Assembly (NCBI GenBank): GCA_035545535.1
Contig: DASZYF010000116.1
Coordinates: 1-38,601, forward strand
Source: DASZYF01 sp035545535
GTDB lineage: Bacteria; Actinomycetota; Actinomycetes; Mycobacteriales; CAJCIY01
Reading direction: 5' to 3'
Length of the DNA: 38,601 nt
Below are positions 16,677 through 24,884 of this stretch, piece by piece. Position numbers and translations under genes: made by a program. The stretch's first letter is position 1. Every line of letters starts with the position of its first letter. The notes below the pieces were generated by a model. It did not search any database, was not told where the DNA came from, and worked only from the letters and a program-made list of their open reading frames with translations.

Positions 16677-17879
16677 CTACACCGACGAGATGACGGTGCC
16701 GGTGACCTCACCGAGGGAGATCGTGGACAGGTCGGCGGCCGGTGCGGTGGCGCTGATGGTGACGACGTCGCCGTCGTTCAGGAAGCCCGTGCCCAGCTCC
16801 ATCAAGCAGCCGACCTGATCGGCCGCGGGTCCGCTCACGGTGCCGGAGGCGTAGAGGTCTCCGGTGCGCAACGAGGCGCCGTTGACGGTGAGGTGCGCGA
16901 GCTGCTGCGCGGCGGTCCAGTACATCGCCGAGAACGGAGGCCGGGTGACGACCTCGCCGTTGATGCGGACGGTCAGCTGCAGGGAGAGCGCATCGGTGCG
17001 GCCGGCGTCGTCCAGGTAGTCCGCGACCGCCGGGTCGCGCGGCGGCGGAGCGATCCACGCCGCGTCGAGCGCCGCGAGCGGCACGACCCACGGTGAGATC
17101 GAGGTGAGGAACGACTTGCCGAGGAACGGGCCCAGCGGGATCGTCTCGAACGCCTGGATGTCGCGCGCGGACCAGTCGTTCAGCAGGCACAAACCGAAGA
17201 CGTGGTCGCGCCAGTCGGCCAGCGCGACCGGCTCGCCGATCCTCGAGGGGACGCCGACGACGAAGCCGACCTCCGCTTCGATGTCGAGGCGCTGTGTCGG
17301 CCCGACGGTGATCACGTCGCCCTCGCGGCCTTGCCCATCCGGCCCGCTCGCCGGCTCCCGGCGCCATTGGCCCCGCGGCCGCACGACGTCCGTGCCCGAC
17401 ACGACCACCGTGCCGGCCCGGCCGTGGTAGCCGATCGGGAGGTGCTTCCACGCGGGCGCGAGCGTCGGTGCCTCGGGGCGCAGCACGCGGCTGATGTTCA
17501 GCGCGTGGTGCTCGGAGGAGTAGAAGTCGACGTAGTCGGCGACCTCGAACGGCAGGTGCAGCGTCACGTCGCTGCGCTTGTGCAGGTGCGGGTCGACGGT
17601 GAGCCGGAAGTCCTCGTCGGACAGCCACGCGACGAGCGCGCTGCGCAGCTCGGACCACGCGGCGGGGCCGAGCGCGAGGAACGGGTTGAGCACCGGGGCG
17701 CGCAGCGCGTCCGCGCACGCGAGCCCGTGCGCGCGGGCGACGGGGGCCACCTCGAGCACGTCGTCACCGATGGCGACACCGATCGCGCGGTCGCGACCGC
17801 GCCGGGTGAACACGCCGTACGGGAGGTTCGCCAGGCCGAAGCCGGAGTCGGGCGCGAACGGCACCCACGACGAGGTCAC
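16677..17879 (-). CDS. fahA: Fumarylacetoacetase
   Basis: 400 residues. It hydrolyses fumarylacetoacetate to fumarate and acetoacetate, the last step of tyrosine degradation. Catalytic and metal residues known from the family are visible: DFYSSEHHA (metal Asp and the catalytic His at +7), LDIEAEVGF (two metal Glu), NDWSARDIQ (metal Asp) and GPFLGKSFLTS (catalytic Lys). GTG 17879 lies 10 bp after the homogentisate dioxygenase stop, so it is the last gene of the operon. A loop of about ten residues (REPASGPDGQGRE) lies between the PRGQ and LD-E motifs and coincides exactly with a copy of the dispersed 25-bp repeat. It sits in a variable loop and is unlikely to harm activity. Confidence 0.95.
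   Translation of the reverse strand: MTSSWVPFAPDSGFGLANLPYGVFTRRGRDRAIGVAIGDDVLEVAPVARAHGLACADALRAPVLNPFLALGPAAWSELRSALVAWLSDEDFRLTVDPHLHKRSDVTLHLPFEVADYVDFYSSEHHALNISRVLRPEAPTLAPAWKHLPIGYHGRAGTVVVSGTDVVRPRGQWRREPASGPDGQGREGDVITVGPTQRLDIEAEVGFVVGVPSRIGEPVALADWRDHVFGLCLLNDWSARDIQAFETIPLGPFLGKSFLTSISPWVVPLAALDAAWIAPPPRDPAVADYLDDAGRTDALSLQLTVRINGEVVTRPPFSAMYWTAAQQLAHLTVNGASLRTGDLYASGTVSGPAADQVGCLMELGTGFLNDGDVVTISATAPAADLSTISLGEVTGTVISSV
17341..17365 (+). repeat. Dispersed 25-bp repeat, copy C (inside fahA)
   Basis: An exact match to the consensus halves GGCCCGCTCGC and GCTCCCGGCGCC, with CG as the two variable middle bases. Read on the minus strand it encodes RREPASGP within a surface-loop region of fumarylacetoacetase, so it behaves as an in-frame insertion. 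Confidence 0.6.
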
Positions 17880-17889
17880 GGACGAGGTT

Positions 17890-19074
17890 CTACCGCGGTT
17901 CGGGGCGCGCCCAGGAACGGAAGTAGTCGGCGTCCTCGCAGTCGGCACCGGCGGCGCCGAGAAGAAGCGGGCGGAACGTGTCGACCATGACGGCGAGCTC
18001 GTCGACCTCAGTGACGCCGATGCTGCGCTCGTAGGCGCCCGGCTGCGGGCCGTGCGGGGTGCCACCGGGGTGCAGCGAGATGGACCCCTGACCGATGCCG
18101 CTGCCCTTGCGCGCGGCGTAGTCACCGCCCGCGTAGAACAGCACCTCGTCGCTGTCGACGTTCGAGTGGTAGTACGGCACGGGGATCGCCAGCGGGTGGT
18201 AGTCGACCTTGCGCGGCACGAAGTTGCACACGACGAACCCCGCGCCCTCGAACACCTGGTGCGCGGGCGGCGGCTGGTGCACGCGGCCGGTGATCGGCTC
18301 GTAGTCGTGGATCGAGAACGTGTACGGGTAGAGGCAGCCGTCCCACCCGACCACGTCGAACGGATGGTTCGCGTACGTCATGACGGTGCCACCGACCGCG
18401 CCGTCACCGCCGCGGTGCTTCACGTACACGTCGACGTCCGAGCCGTCGGCGGTGAGCAGGTCGACCGGACCGTGCAGGTCGCGCTCGCAGTACGGCGCGT
18501 GCTCGAGCAGCTGCCCGTGGGCCGAGAGGAACTTCTTCGGCGGGGTGATGTGTGCGGAGGACTCGATGAGGAACGTTCTCAGGGGCTCGGCATCCGAAGG
18601 CAGCCAGCGGTGGACCGTGCCGCGCGGGATGACGACGTAGTCGCCGGCCGTGACCGGCAGCGCGCCGAACATCGTCTCGAGCGTCCCGGCGCCGCTCTCG
18701 ACGTAGGCGCACTCGTCACCGATCGCGTTGCGGTACAGCGGTGACGGCTCGGTCGACGCCGCGTAGGCGAGACGCACGTCGGCGTTGCCGAGCAGCAGGT
18801 GCCGGCCGGTCACGGCGTCGCCGCCGGCCTTGAGCTCGTGCGTCCTCCAGTGCCGCGCCTTCAACGGCACGTTCGCCGTCGTCGAGGTGTCGGGCGCCTC
18901 CCACGGGCGGACGTCGACCACCGCGGCCGGGATGTTGCGGTGGTACAGCAGCGAGGAGTCGGAGGAGAACCCCTCCTCGCCGACGAGCTCCTCGTAGAAG
19001 AGCCCTCCGGTCGCGTTGCGGTGCTGGCTGTGCCGCTTGCGCGGCACATCACCGAGCGAGCGGTAGTAGCTCAC
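17890..19074 (-). CDS. hmgA: Homogentisate 1,2-dioxygenase
   Basis: 394 residues of the shorter actinobacterial type. It opens the homogentisate ring to maleylacetoacetate with non-haem iron. Typical segments are GLFYEELVGEEGFSSDSSLLYH near the N-terminus (split over two lines of the protein), VIPRGTVHRW, PFDVVGWDGCLYPYTF and LHPGGTPHGPQPGAYE at the C-terminus. Likely iron ligands are the His of YYHSN, an acidic residue in VDSDE six or seven residues later, and the His of TPHGP. The GTG start overlaps the stop of the HPPD gene by four bases (GTGA), implying translational coupling. The next gene is fahA. Confidence 0.94.
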   Translation of the reverse strand: MSYYRSLGDVPRKRHSQHRNATGGLFYEELVGEEGFSSDSSLLYHRNIPAAVVDVRPWEAPDTSTTANVPLKARHWRTHELKAGGDAVTGRHLLLGNADVRLAYAASTEPSPLYRNAIGDECAYVESGAGTLETMFGALPVTAGDYVVIPRGTVHRWLPSDAEPLRTFLIESSAHITPPKKFLSAHGQLLEHAPYCERDLHGPVDLLTADGSDVDVYVKHRGGDGAVGGTVMTYANHPFDVVGWDGCLYPYTFSIHDYEPITGRVHQPPPAHQVFEGAGFVVCNFVPRKVDYHPLAIPVPYYHSNVDSDEVLFYAGGDYAARKGSGIGQGSISLHPGGTPHGPQPGAYERSIGVTEVDELAVMVDTFRPLLLGAAGADCEDADYFRSWARPEPR

Positions 19075-20168
19075 AGGTTGCCCCGGGACTCCTGCTCGCG
19101 CTCGATGGCCTCGAACAGCGCCTTGAAGTTGCCCTTGCCGAAGCCCTGCGAGCCGTGCCGCTCGATCAGCTCGAAGAACACCGTGGGGCGGTCCTGGACC
19201 GGCCGCGTGAAGATCTGCAGGAGGTAGCCCTCCTCGTCACGGTCGACGAGGATGCGCCGCTTCTGCAGCTCCTCCACCGGCACGCGCACGGCGCCGATGC
19301 GCTCGCGGAGCTCGGCGTCCTCGTAGTAGGAGTCAGGGGTGTCGAGCATCTCCACGCCCCGGGCCCGCATCGCATCGACGGTGGCGAGGATGTCCGACGT
19401 GGTGAGGGCGATGTGCTGCACACCCGGCCCGCCGTAGAACTCGAGGTACTCGTCGATCTGCGAGCGCTTCCGGGCCACGGCCGGCTCGTTGAGCGGGAAC
19501 TTCACCTTGCGGGAACCGTCGGCCACGACCTTCGACATCAGCGCCGAGTAGTTGGTGGCGATGTCGTCACCGATGAACTCGGCCATGTTGGTGAAGCCCA
19601 TGACGCGGCCGTAGAAGTCGACCCACTCGTCCATGCGCCCGAGCTCGACGTTGCCGACGACGTGGTCGATGCCCTCGAAGAGACGCGGCCCGGGCTCCAC
19701 GAGCGGCTCGCGGGCGACGTAGCCGGGCAGGTAGGGGCCGCTGTAGGCCGAGCGCTCGACGAACGTGTGCCGGGTCTCGCCGTACGCGCGGATCGCGGAG
19801 AGCACGACCTTGCCGGTGTCGTCCTCCTCCATGCGCGGGGTGTCCACGCCGATCGCGCCGCGGCTCGTCGCCAGGTCGTAGGCCCGGGCGGCGTCGGGCA
19901 CGCGCAACGCGACGTCGATCACGCCGTCGCCGTGCTTGGCGACGTGCTCGCCGAGGCGGGTGCCCGCATGCACGGGCGCCGAGAACACGAAGCGTGCATC
20001 CCCGGACTCGAGGACGTACGACGTCACGTCGCGCGACCCGGTCTCCGGACCGCGGTACGCGGTGACGACCATGCCGAACGCGGTCGAGTAGAAGTGCGCG
20101 GCCTGCCGGGCGTTGCCGACGGCGAAGTGGATCGCGTCGACGCCTTCGAGCGGGAAGTCGGTGGTCAC
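19071..20168 (-). CDS. hppD: 4-hydroxyphenylpyruvate dioxygenase
   Basis: 365 residues. It converts 4-hydroxyphenylpyruvate to homogentisate. Two vicinal-oxygen-chelate halves are present, and the three iron ligands are clear: His169 in GIDHVVGN, His252 in VQHIALTT and Glu333 in FFELIER. Their spacing (83 and 81 residues) is close to that of characterised bacterial HPPDs. The C-terminal GSQGFGKGNFKALFEAIE is the conserved lid helix. GTG 20168 overlaps the stop of the phenylalanine hydroxylase gene by GTGA. The upstream sequence stays open in this frame for another 320 codons, but that is antisense-like filler under the real phenylalanine hydroxylase gene. Confidence 0.96.
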   Translation of the reverse strand: MTTDFPLEGVDAIHFAVGNARQAAHFYSTAFGMVVTAYRGPETGSRDVTSYVLESGDARFVFSAPVHAGTRLGEHVAKHGDGVIDVALRVPDAARAYDLATSRGAIGVDTPRMEEDDTGKVVLSAIRAYGETRHTFVERSAYSGPYLPGYVAREPLVEPGPRLFEGIDHVVGNVELGRMDEWVDFYGRVMGFTNMAEFIGDDIATNYSALMSKVVADGSRKVKFPLNEPAVARKRSQIDEYLEFYGGPGVQHIALTTSDILATVDAMRARGVEMLDTPDSYYEDAELRERIGAVRVPVEELQKRRILVDRDEEGYLLQIFTRPVQDRPTVFFELIERHGSQGFGKGNFKALFEAIEREQESRGNL

Positions 20169-21109
20169 CGGGCGGCTCCGATCGGTGCGGTGGTCAGGGC
20201 AGTGTGGATCTGCGCGGGGTGGATCTGGTCGGTGTGGATCTGCGCGGCGATCGATTCGTCGTCGCAGGTCGCGAAGAAGCCGCCGACGACGTCCTCGAGG
20301 TGCGTGAAGGAGTCCGCGGCGAACAGCACCGGCTGGTACGTCGTGATGTCGTAGTCGGTGGTGCCCATCGCGGTGATGTCGAGCGGGTGCAGGTCCATCG
20401 AGCGGAACGCCTCGAGCTCGCCGTACGACGACAGGATCCCGGCCCCGCACGTCTTCAGCTCGCCACCCTCGAACACCACGCCGAACTCGAGGCTGAACCA
20501 GAACACGCGCGACACGAACTCGAGCGCGGCATCGGTCTCGACGCGCCGCGCAGCGTGCCCCGCCGCGCGGTAGAGCGCGGCGAAGCGGTCGCTCGCGAGG
20601 CAGTTCGCGTGGCCGACGACCTCGTGGATGACGTCGGGCTCCGGCGTGTACAGCGGCACCGAGTGGTGGCGCAGGTACTGCGTGGAGTGGAAGACGCCGA
20701 CGGCGAGCGCCTCGTAGAAGTCGCGCAGCGGCACCAGCCCCGCCGCGGGCACGTAGCGGAAGTCGGTGAGCGCGACGAGGTGTGCGGACACGTCTTCCAG
20801 CTGTGGCACCGCCGCGCGCGGCAGGCCGAGCCGCTCGCGGCCGATGAGGTACTCGCGGCACGCGTAGCGCTGGTGGCGCGGCGCGAGCTCGTCCATGACG
20901 ACGCGCCAGACCTCGTCCTCCTGCGCGGTGTAGGGCGCGCGGGGAACCGGCTGGCCGGGCCGCCACTCGAGCGCGAGGTGCGCGATGGCGTTGCGGCGCG
21001 CGCGGTAGGCCGCGTCGGTGCTGCCGGGGTGCGAGCTGCCCAGCTGCACCTCGACCCGGCCGTCGGCCCCCGTGACGACGGGCGCGTAGGTCACCGCTTC
21101 CTGGCGCAT
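20165..21109 (-). CDS. phhA: Aromatic amino acid hydroxylase (phenylalanine 4-monooxygenase)
   Basis: 314 residues of the pterin-dependent aromatic amino acid hydroxylase family. It turns phenylalanine into tyrosine at the head of the operon. The iron triad is intact: His162 and His167 in HEVVGH and Glu208 in FWFSLEFGV. The spacings of 5 and 41 match bacterial phenylalanine hydroxylases exactly. ATG 21109 has AGGAGG (complement of 21117-21122) seven bases upstream, making this the best-initiated gene of the operon. The C-terminal tail holds three 5-residue repeats (AQIHT, DQIHP, AQIHT) made by a 15-bp tandem repeat. Tryptophan or tyrosine specificity cannot be excluded, but the operon context favours phenylalanine. 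No pterin-carbinolamine dehydratase gene is nearby. Confidence 0.93.
   Translation of the reverse strand: MRQEAVTYAPVVTGADGRVEVQLGSSHPGSTDAAYRARRNAIAHLALEWRPGQPVPRAPYTAQEDEVWRVVMDELAPRHQRYACREYLIGRERLGLPRAAVPQLEDVSAHLVALTDFRYVPAAGLVPLRDFYEALAVGVFHSTQYLRHHSVPLYTPEPDVIHEVVGHANCLASDRFAALYRAAGHAARRVETDAALEFVSRVFWFSLEFGVVFEGGELKTCGAGILSSYGELEAFRSMDLHPLDITAMGTTDYDITTYQPVLFAADSFTHLEDVVGGFFATCDDESIAAQIHTDQIHPAQIHTALTTAPIGAAR
20202..20246. repeat. 15-bp tandem repeat, three units, in the phhA C-terminus
   Basis: Units at 20202-20216, 20217-20231 and 20232-20246; the first and third are identical (GTGTGGATCTGCGCG) and the middle one differs at a few bases. Because 15 is a multiple of three, the repeat keeps frame and encodes AQIHT-DQIHP-AQIHT at the tail of the hydroxylase. 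Confidence 0.85.
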
Positions 21110-21173
21110 CGGCGCACCTCCTCGGTGCAACGGCACCACAGGGCCGCACCTACTGGCAAGACTGCTCAGCCCG

Positions 21174-21232
21174 ACTGGACATTGTGCCCAGTGCTGCCCA
21201 GAGAAGTGGGATCATGCTGGTCATGGTGACCA
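21174..21232. promoter_or_regulatory. Two inverted repeats between phhA and the Lrp gene
   Basis: ACTGG (21174-21178) and CCAGT (21188-21192) form a 19-bp interrupted palindrome. TGGTCA-TGG-TGACCA (21218-21232) is a perfect 15-bp palindrome overlapping the Lrp start codon. Lrp/AsnC proteins bind such dyads and usually control themselves and the divergent operon, so both are candidate operators. Binding is inferred. Confidence 0.4.
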
Positions 21233-21699
21233 TAGATCCGCTCGATGCTCGGCTGATCGCGCTGCTGGCCGAGCAGCCGCGGATCGGGCTGGTCGAGGCG
21301 GCCCGGACGCTGTCCGTCGCCCGGGGCACCGTGCAGGCCCGGCTCGACAAGCTGCAGCGCAGCGGCGTCGTCACCGGGTTCGGGCCGGACATCGACGTCG
21401 CCGCGCTCGGCTACCCGGTGCAGGCGTTCGTCAGCGTGCAGCTCGTGCAGGGCCGGCTCGCCGAGGCGATCGCGGTCCTGTCCGCGATGCCTGAGGTGCT
21501 CGACGCGTTCGGCATGACCGGCACCGACGACCTGCTGGTGCGCGTCGCGACCCGCGACACCGTGCACCTGCAGGACCTGCTCGGCCGCATCCTCGCGTGC
21601 GAGGTGGTGCAGCGGACCAGCACGCACATCGCGCTGACCGAGCAGATCACCTACCGGGTGGGCCCGCTGGTGCAGCTCGCCGCCGGTCTGCGCTCGTGA
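21214..21699 (+). CDS. Lrp/AsnC family transcriptional regulator
   Basis: 161 residues: an N-terminal winged helix (DPLDARLIALLAEQPRIGLVEAAR, helix-turn-helix SVARGTVQARLDKLQRSGVV, split across the fold) and a C-terminal RAM ligand-binding domain (YPVQAFVSVQL, GTDDLLVRVATRDT, with the Gly-x-x-Asp-Leu-Leu ligand loop). Start candidates are ATG 21214, ATG 21223 and GTG 21226; none has a strong Shine-Dalgarno site. The gene is divergent from the phhA-hppD-hmgA-fahA operon, so it very likely senses an aromatic amino acid or a pathway intermediate and controls the operon. Its ligand and its sign of action cannot be told from sequence. Confidence 0.9.
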   Translation: MLVMVTIDPLDARLIALLAEQPRIGLVEAARTLSVARGTVQARLDKLQRSGVVTGFGPDIDVAALGYPVQAFVSVQLVQGRLAEAIAVLSAMPEVLDAFGMTGTDDLLVRVATRDTVHLQDLLGRILACEVVQRTSTHIALTEQITYRVGPLVQLAAGLRS

Positions 21700-21733
21700 T
21701 GCCGATCCCGTCGCCGGGCGCCGGGTGAGCTGC

Positions 21734-22492
21734 TCAGGCCGGCTCGGGCACGCGCAGCTCGGCCCACACGACCTTGCCGGACTCGACCTCCTCGGTGCCC
21801 CAGACCGTGGTCATCGCGGTGATCAGGTACAGCCCACGCCCGCCTTCCCGCGTCGTGCTCGGCGGCCGCGGCTCGGGCATGCCGGTGCCGTCGTCGGTCA
21901 CCTCGATGCGCAGCGTGCGGCCCGCGAGGGACAGGCGCATCGTCGGGGCGCTCTGCGCATGGGTGACCGCGTTGGCGACGAGCTCGCTGACCACGAGGAG
22001 CGCGTCATCGAGCACGCCGGGCACCCCCCACGCCGACACGCGCTCGCGGGTGAACTCGCGGGCCCGGCCGACCGAGCCGGCATCCCGCGCGAGGCGGATC
22101 GTCGCGGCCCCGCTCGGCCGCGTCTGCAGGGATTCGAGCAGGTCGACGAGGTAGTCGAGGTCGACGTCCTTGACGACGAAGCCCTCGACCCGCTCGCGGT
22201 ACCAGTCGCGGTCGGACACCTCGGCGCCGGAGAACACGACGATCTTCGACGTCGGGGATCCCTGGCGCACGCCGAGCAGCACCTCGTGCCCGGCGATGTC
22301 CGGCAGACCGAGGTCGAGCACCACGATGTCGGGCCGCACCTCCGCGGCCAGGCGCACCGCAGCGGCGCCGTCCTCGGCCTCCGCCACGACCTCGAACGAG
22401 CCGCGGAAGCGCAGGGCCGTGCGCACGAGCCGTCGCGTCTCCGCGACGTCGTCGACGATCAGCACGCGCGTCGGCATGGCGCTCGGACTCAC
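21734..22492 (-). CDS. Receiver domain fused to RsbW-like ATP-binding domain
   Basis: 252 residues. An N-terminal response-regulator receiver (acidic pair DD14-15, phospho-acceptor Asp60 in VVLDLGLPD, Lys near 107) is joined to a C-terminal HATPase_c_2 domain of the RsbW/SpoIIAB type. That domain has its N-box (SELVANAVTHA), a DDGTGMP box and GGRGLYLI. There is no DNA-binding output domain. The likely output is phosphorylation or capture of a STAS protein or sigma factor, so phosphorelay input would feed a partner switch (inference). The GTG start at 22492 overlaps the stop of the upstream histidine kinase by GTGA, so the pair is translationally coupled and probably functions together. Confidence 0.85.
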   Translation of the reverse strand: MSPSAMPTRVLIVDDVAETRRLVRTALRFRGSFEVVAEAEDGAAAVRLAAEVRPDIVVLDLGLPDIAGHEVLLGVRQGSPTSKIVVFSGAEVSDRDWYRERVEGFVVKDVDLDYLVDLLESLQTRPSGAATIRLARDAGSVGRAREFTRERVSAWGVPGVLDDALLVVSELVANAVTHAQSAPTMRLSLAGRTLRIEVTDDGTGMPEPRPPSTTREGGRGLYLITAMTTVWGTEEVESGKVVWAELRVPEPA

Positions 22493-24378
22493 CTTCCCTT
22501 CGTCGGCAGCGACAGGACGAAGGCGTGCGGCCGATCGGCCTCCGGCGGTTCGTACCAGGCATCCCCGCGCTGGGCGCGCGCCAGCTCGCGGACGATGAAC
22601 AGGCCGAGCCCGGTGCCGCTCTGGCGCTGGCCGGTGGCGAAGCGCTCGAAGAGCTGCGGGGCGACGCTGTCCGGCACGCCGGGCCCGCTGTCGCTCACGC
22701 GCACCTCCACGCGGTCGCCGGCGGCGATCGCGTTGATGCGCACCGGGCGCGCCCCGTAGCGCATCGCGTTGCCGATCAGGTTCTCCAGCATCTGCTGGAC
22801 CCGGCCGCGGTCACCGGTCACGACGAGGCCGGCGGGCACGTCCACGTCCGTCTCGAGGTCCGGCGCGCTGCGCCGGATGGTGGTGATGGCGTCCGTCACA
22901 ACGCCGGCCACGCCCACCTCCTCGAGCCGGAGCTCGATCGCCCCAGCCTCGACGCGGGCGGCGGTCAGCAGGTCGGCGAGCAGTCGCTGCAGGCGCTCGG
23001 CGCTCGAGCGCATGCCCGCCAGCAGGTCGTCGCGCTCGTCGGGCTCGAGCTCGGACCAGTGCCGCATGAGCATGTCGGCCGAGCCGCCGAGCACGCCCAC
23101 CGGCCCGCGCAGCTCGTGGGCCGTGACGGCGAGGAACTGGGCCTGCTCCTCGGCCGCGCGGGCCAGGCGCACGTTCATCGCCTCGCGCTCCTCCGCTGCC
23201 ATGCGCCGCTCGGTCACGTCGCGCGTCACCTTGGCGAACCCGATGTGCCGCCCGTCGGGGTCGTGCACCGCGGTGATCACGACGCTGGCCCAGAACTGGC
23301 TGCCGTCCTTCCGTACCCGCCAGCCCTCCTCCTCGTAACGGCCGTCCCGCAACGCCAGCACGAGCTCGTGCTCGGGATGGCCGCGCTCCTGCTCGGCGGC
23401 CGGGTAGAACGTGCGGAAGTGCTTCCCGATGATCTCGTCCGCGGTGTAGCCCTTGATGCGCTCGGCCCCGCGGTTCCAGCTCGCGATGTGCCCCTCGGTG
23501 TCGAGCATGAAGATCGCGTAGTCGCGCACCGTCTCGACGAGCAGGCGGAACCGCTCCTCCGACATGCGCAGCGCGCGCACCGCCTGCCGCGCCTCGGTGA
23601 CGTCCTGGGCCTGCAGGAACAGGTACAGGGGCTGCCCGTGCCGGCCCTGCACCACGGCGAGCGTCGCCTCGATGCGGCGTGGCCCGTCCGCCGTGGTGGT
23701 GCCGTGCTCCACGTTGGCGATCGTGCGGTCGTTCGCGCCCAGCTCGGCGATCGCCGCGCGGAGCAGGCCGTCGTCCTCGGGGTCGGCGAGGTCGGGGTAG
23801 GCGACCCCGACCAGGCCGGTGTGGTCGCGGTCGAACAGCGCGCCGAGGGCCGCGTTCGCGCGCACCACCTGGCCGGTCAGGGTGATCGTCGCCATGCCGA
23901 TCGCCGCTTCGTCGAAGACCTGGCGGAAGCGCTCCAGGTGGTCGGTGATCACCTCGGCCGCCGCGTCGAGCTCGGAGGCCGCGGCCGGCTCGGCGGCACC
24001 CGTGGGCCGGCCGAGCACCTCGGCGAGCTCGTCGGCGAGCCGGTCGATCGCCACGGACTTCTCGATGAACGCGGTCGCGCCGAGCTCGACCCCGCGGGCA
24101 GCGAGGCCCTCCTCGGAGAAGCCCGAGTAGAGCACCACCTTCGTCTTCGGGGACGCGGCGAGGACGCGGGGCAGCGCCTCCAATCCACCGAGCCGTGGCA
24201 TCGAGACGTCGAGGAGCATCAGGTTCGGCTCGTGCTGCGATGCGAGTGAGATCGCCTCGAACCCGTCGCTGCCCTCGCCGACGACGTCGAACTGCTTCGA
24301 CAGCCGCAGCCGGATGCGCACGAGCTCGCGCAGGTCGGCGGCGTCGTCGACGAGTACGACGGTCGGCGTGGCGGTCAT
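22489..24378 (-). CDS. Receiver-PAS-PAS histidine kinase
   Basis: 629 residues, cytoplasmic, with the receiver first: Asp57 in LMLLDVSMP, Lys near 107. A PAS-like domain follows (about 150-270; LERFRQVFDEAAIGMATI), then a second PAS (about 275-400; YAIFMLDTEGHIASWNRGAE and a FAKVTRDVTERR exit). The dimerisation/phosphoacceptor helix contains His421 in AVTAHELRGP, and the HATPase has an N-box (LENLIGNAMRYG), DSGPGVP and GTGLGLFIV. All catalytic boxes look intact. No membrane segments are present, so it senses a cytosolic cue, possibly redox or a small ligand through PAS. The ATG start has no obvious Shine-Dalgarno site, and transcription may be leaderless. It is the first gene of a two-gene unit with the receiver-RsbW fusion. 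Confidence 0.9.
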   Translation of the reverse strand: MTATPTVVLVDDAADLRELVRIRLRLSKQFDVVGEGSDGFEAISLASQHEPNLMLLDVSMPRLGGLEALPRVLAASPKTKVVLYSGFSEEGLAARGVELGATAFIEKSVAIDRLADELAEVLGRPTGAAEPAAASELDAAAEVITDHLERFRQVFDEAAIGMATITLTGQVVRANAALGALFDRDHTGLVGVAYPDLADPEDDGLLRAAIAELGANDRTIANVEHGTTTADGPRRIEATLAVVQGRHGQPLYLFLQAQDVTEARQAVRALRMSEERFRLLVETVRDYAIFMLDTEGHIASWNRGAERIKGYTADEIIGKHFRTFYPAAEQERGHPEHELVLALRDGRYEEEGWRVRKDGSQFWASVVITAVHDPDGRHIGFAKVTRDVTERRMAAEEREAMNVRLARAAEEQAQFLAVTAHELRGPVGVLGGSADMLMRHWSELEPDERDDLLAGMRSSAERLQRLLADLLTAARVEAGAIELRLEEVGVAGVVTDAITTIRRSAPDLETDVDVPAGLVVTGDRGRVQQMLENLIGNAMRYGARPVRINAIAAGDRVEVRVSDSGPGVPDSVAPQLFERFATGQRQSGTGLGLFIVRELARAQRGDAWYEPPEADRPHAFVLSLPTKGR

Positions 24379-24485
24379 GTCGGCCGCGACGCTACGCCCG
24401 CGCCCCCGGCCGGGCGAGCGGGCGACGCCTCGAGTGGGCGGGCCCCCGAGGTCAGGACCCGAGACCGCTGTGCGATAGTCGCCGC

Positions 24486-24884
24486 GTGGTCGCGCCCGCC
24501 ATCGAGCCGTCGGTGATCCGCGTCGACGACGACGGCACGGTGACGCTGCTCGGCGGCTTCTCGCCGACGAGCGGGCACCGCCACTTCCCGTTGATGGCGA
24601 TGTGCCCGTACAGCGGCGCCGACGACGTCGAACCGCTCGACCTGCCGCGCTCCGGCACGGTGTGGCTGCACACGACGGTCAGCGCCCCGCCGCCCGGCTA
24701 CACCGGCCCGGTGCCCTACGGGCTGGGGGTCGTGCAGCTCGACGGCGAGCCGTTGCTCCGCGTCGTCGCCCGCCTCGTCGGTGCCGTCGAGGTCGGCGCG
24801 CCGGTGGTGCTGCGCGGCGAGGAGATCCCCGGCCCCGACGGCGCCCCCGTGACCACGTGGGCGTTCGCGGCGGCGGCAACGTGA
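24486..24884 (+). CDS. DUF35-like OB-fold acyl-CoA-associated protein
   Basis: About 132 residues. The C-terminal half is an OB-fold of the DUF35 type (SGTVWLHTTVSAPPPGYTG, PYGLGVVQLDGE, and an IGAPV-like turn seen as VGAPVVL). DUF35 proteins normally carry an N-terminal zinc ribbon with four cysteines. Here only one Cys remains (AMCPYSG), the others apparently replaced (GGFSPTSG), so the zinc site is probably lost. The partner gene follows with a GTGA overlap. In actinobacteria such pairs form thiolase or aldolase complexes on steroid or lipid CoA side chains (for example Ltp2-ChsH2), so a role as chaperone or substrate channel for the thiolase is likely. GTG 24486 has no Shine-Dalgarno site. 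Confidence 0.7.
   Translation: MVAPAIEPSVIRVDDDGTVTLLGGFSPTSGHRHFPLMAMCPYSGADDVEPLDLPRSGTVWLHTTVSAPPPGYTGPVPYGLGVVQLDGEPLLRVVARLVGAVEVGAPVVLRGEEIPGPDGAPVTTWAFAAAAT

Noticed and set aside
19071..21149. HPPD read as a 692-residue fusion protein
   Set aside because: The N-terminal third is the out-of-frame shadow of phenylalanine hydroxylase; the true HPPD begins at the GTGA overlap at 20168.
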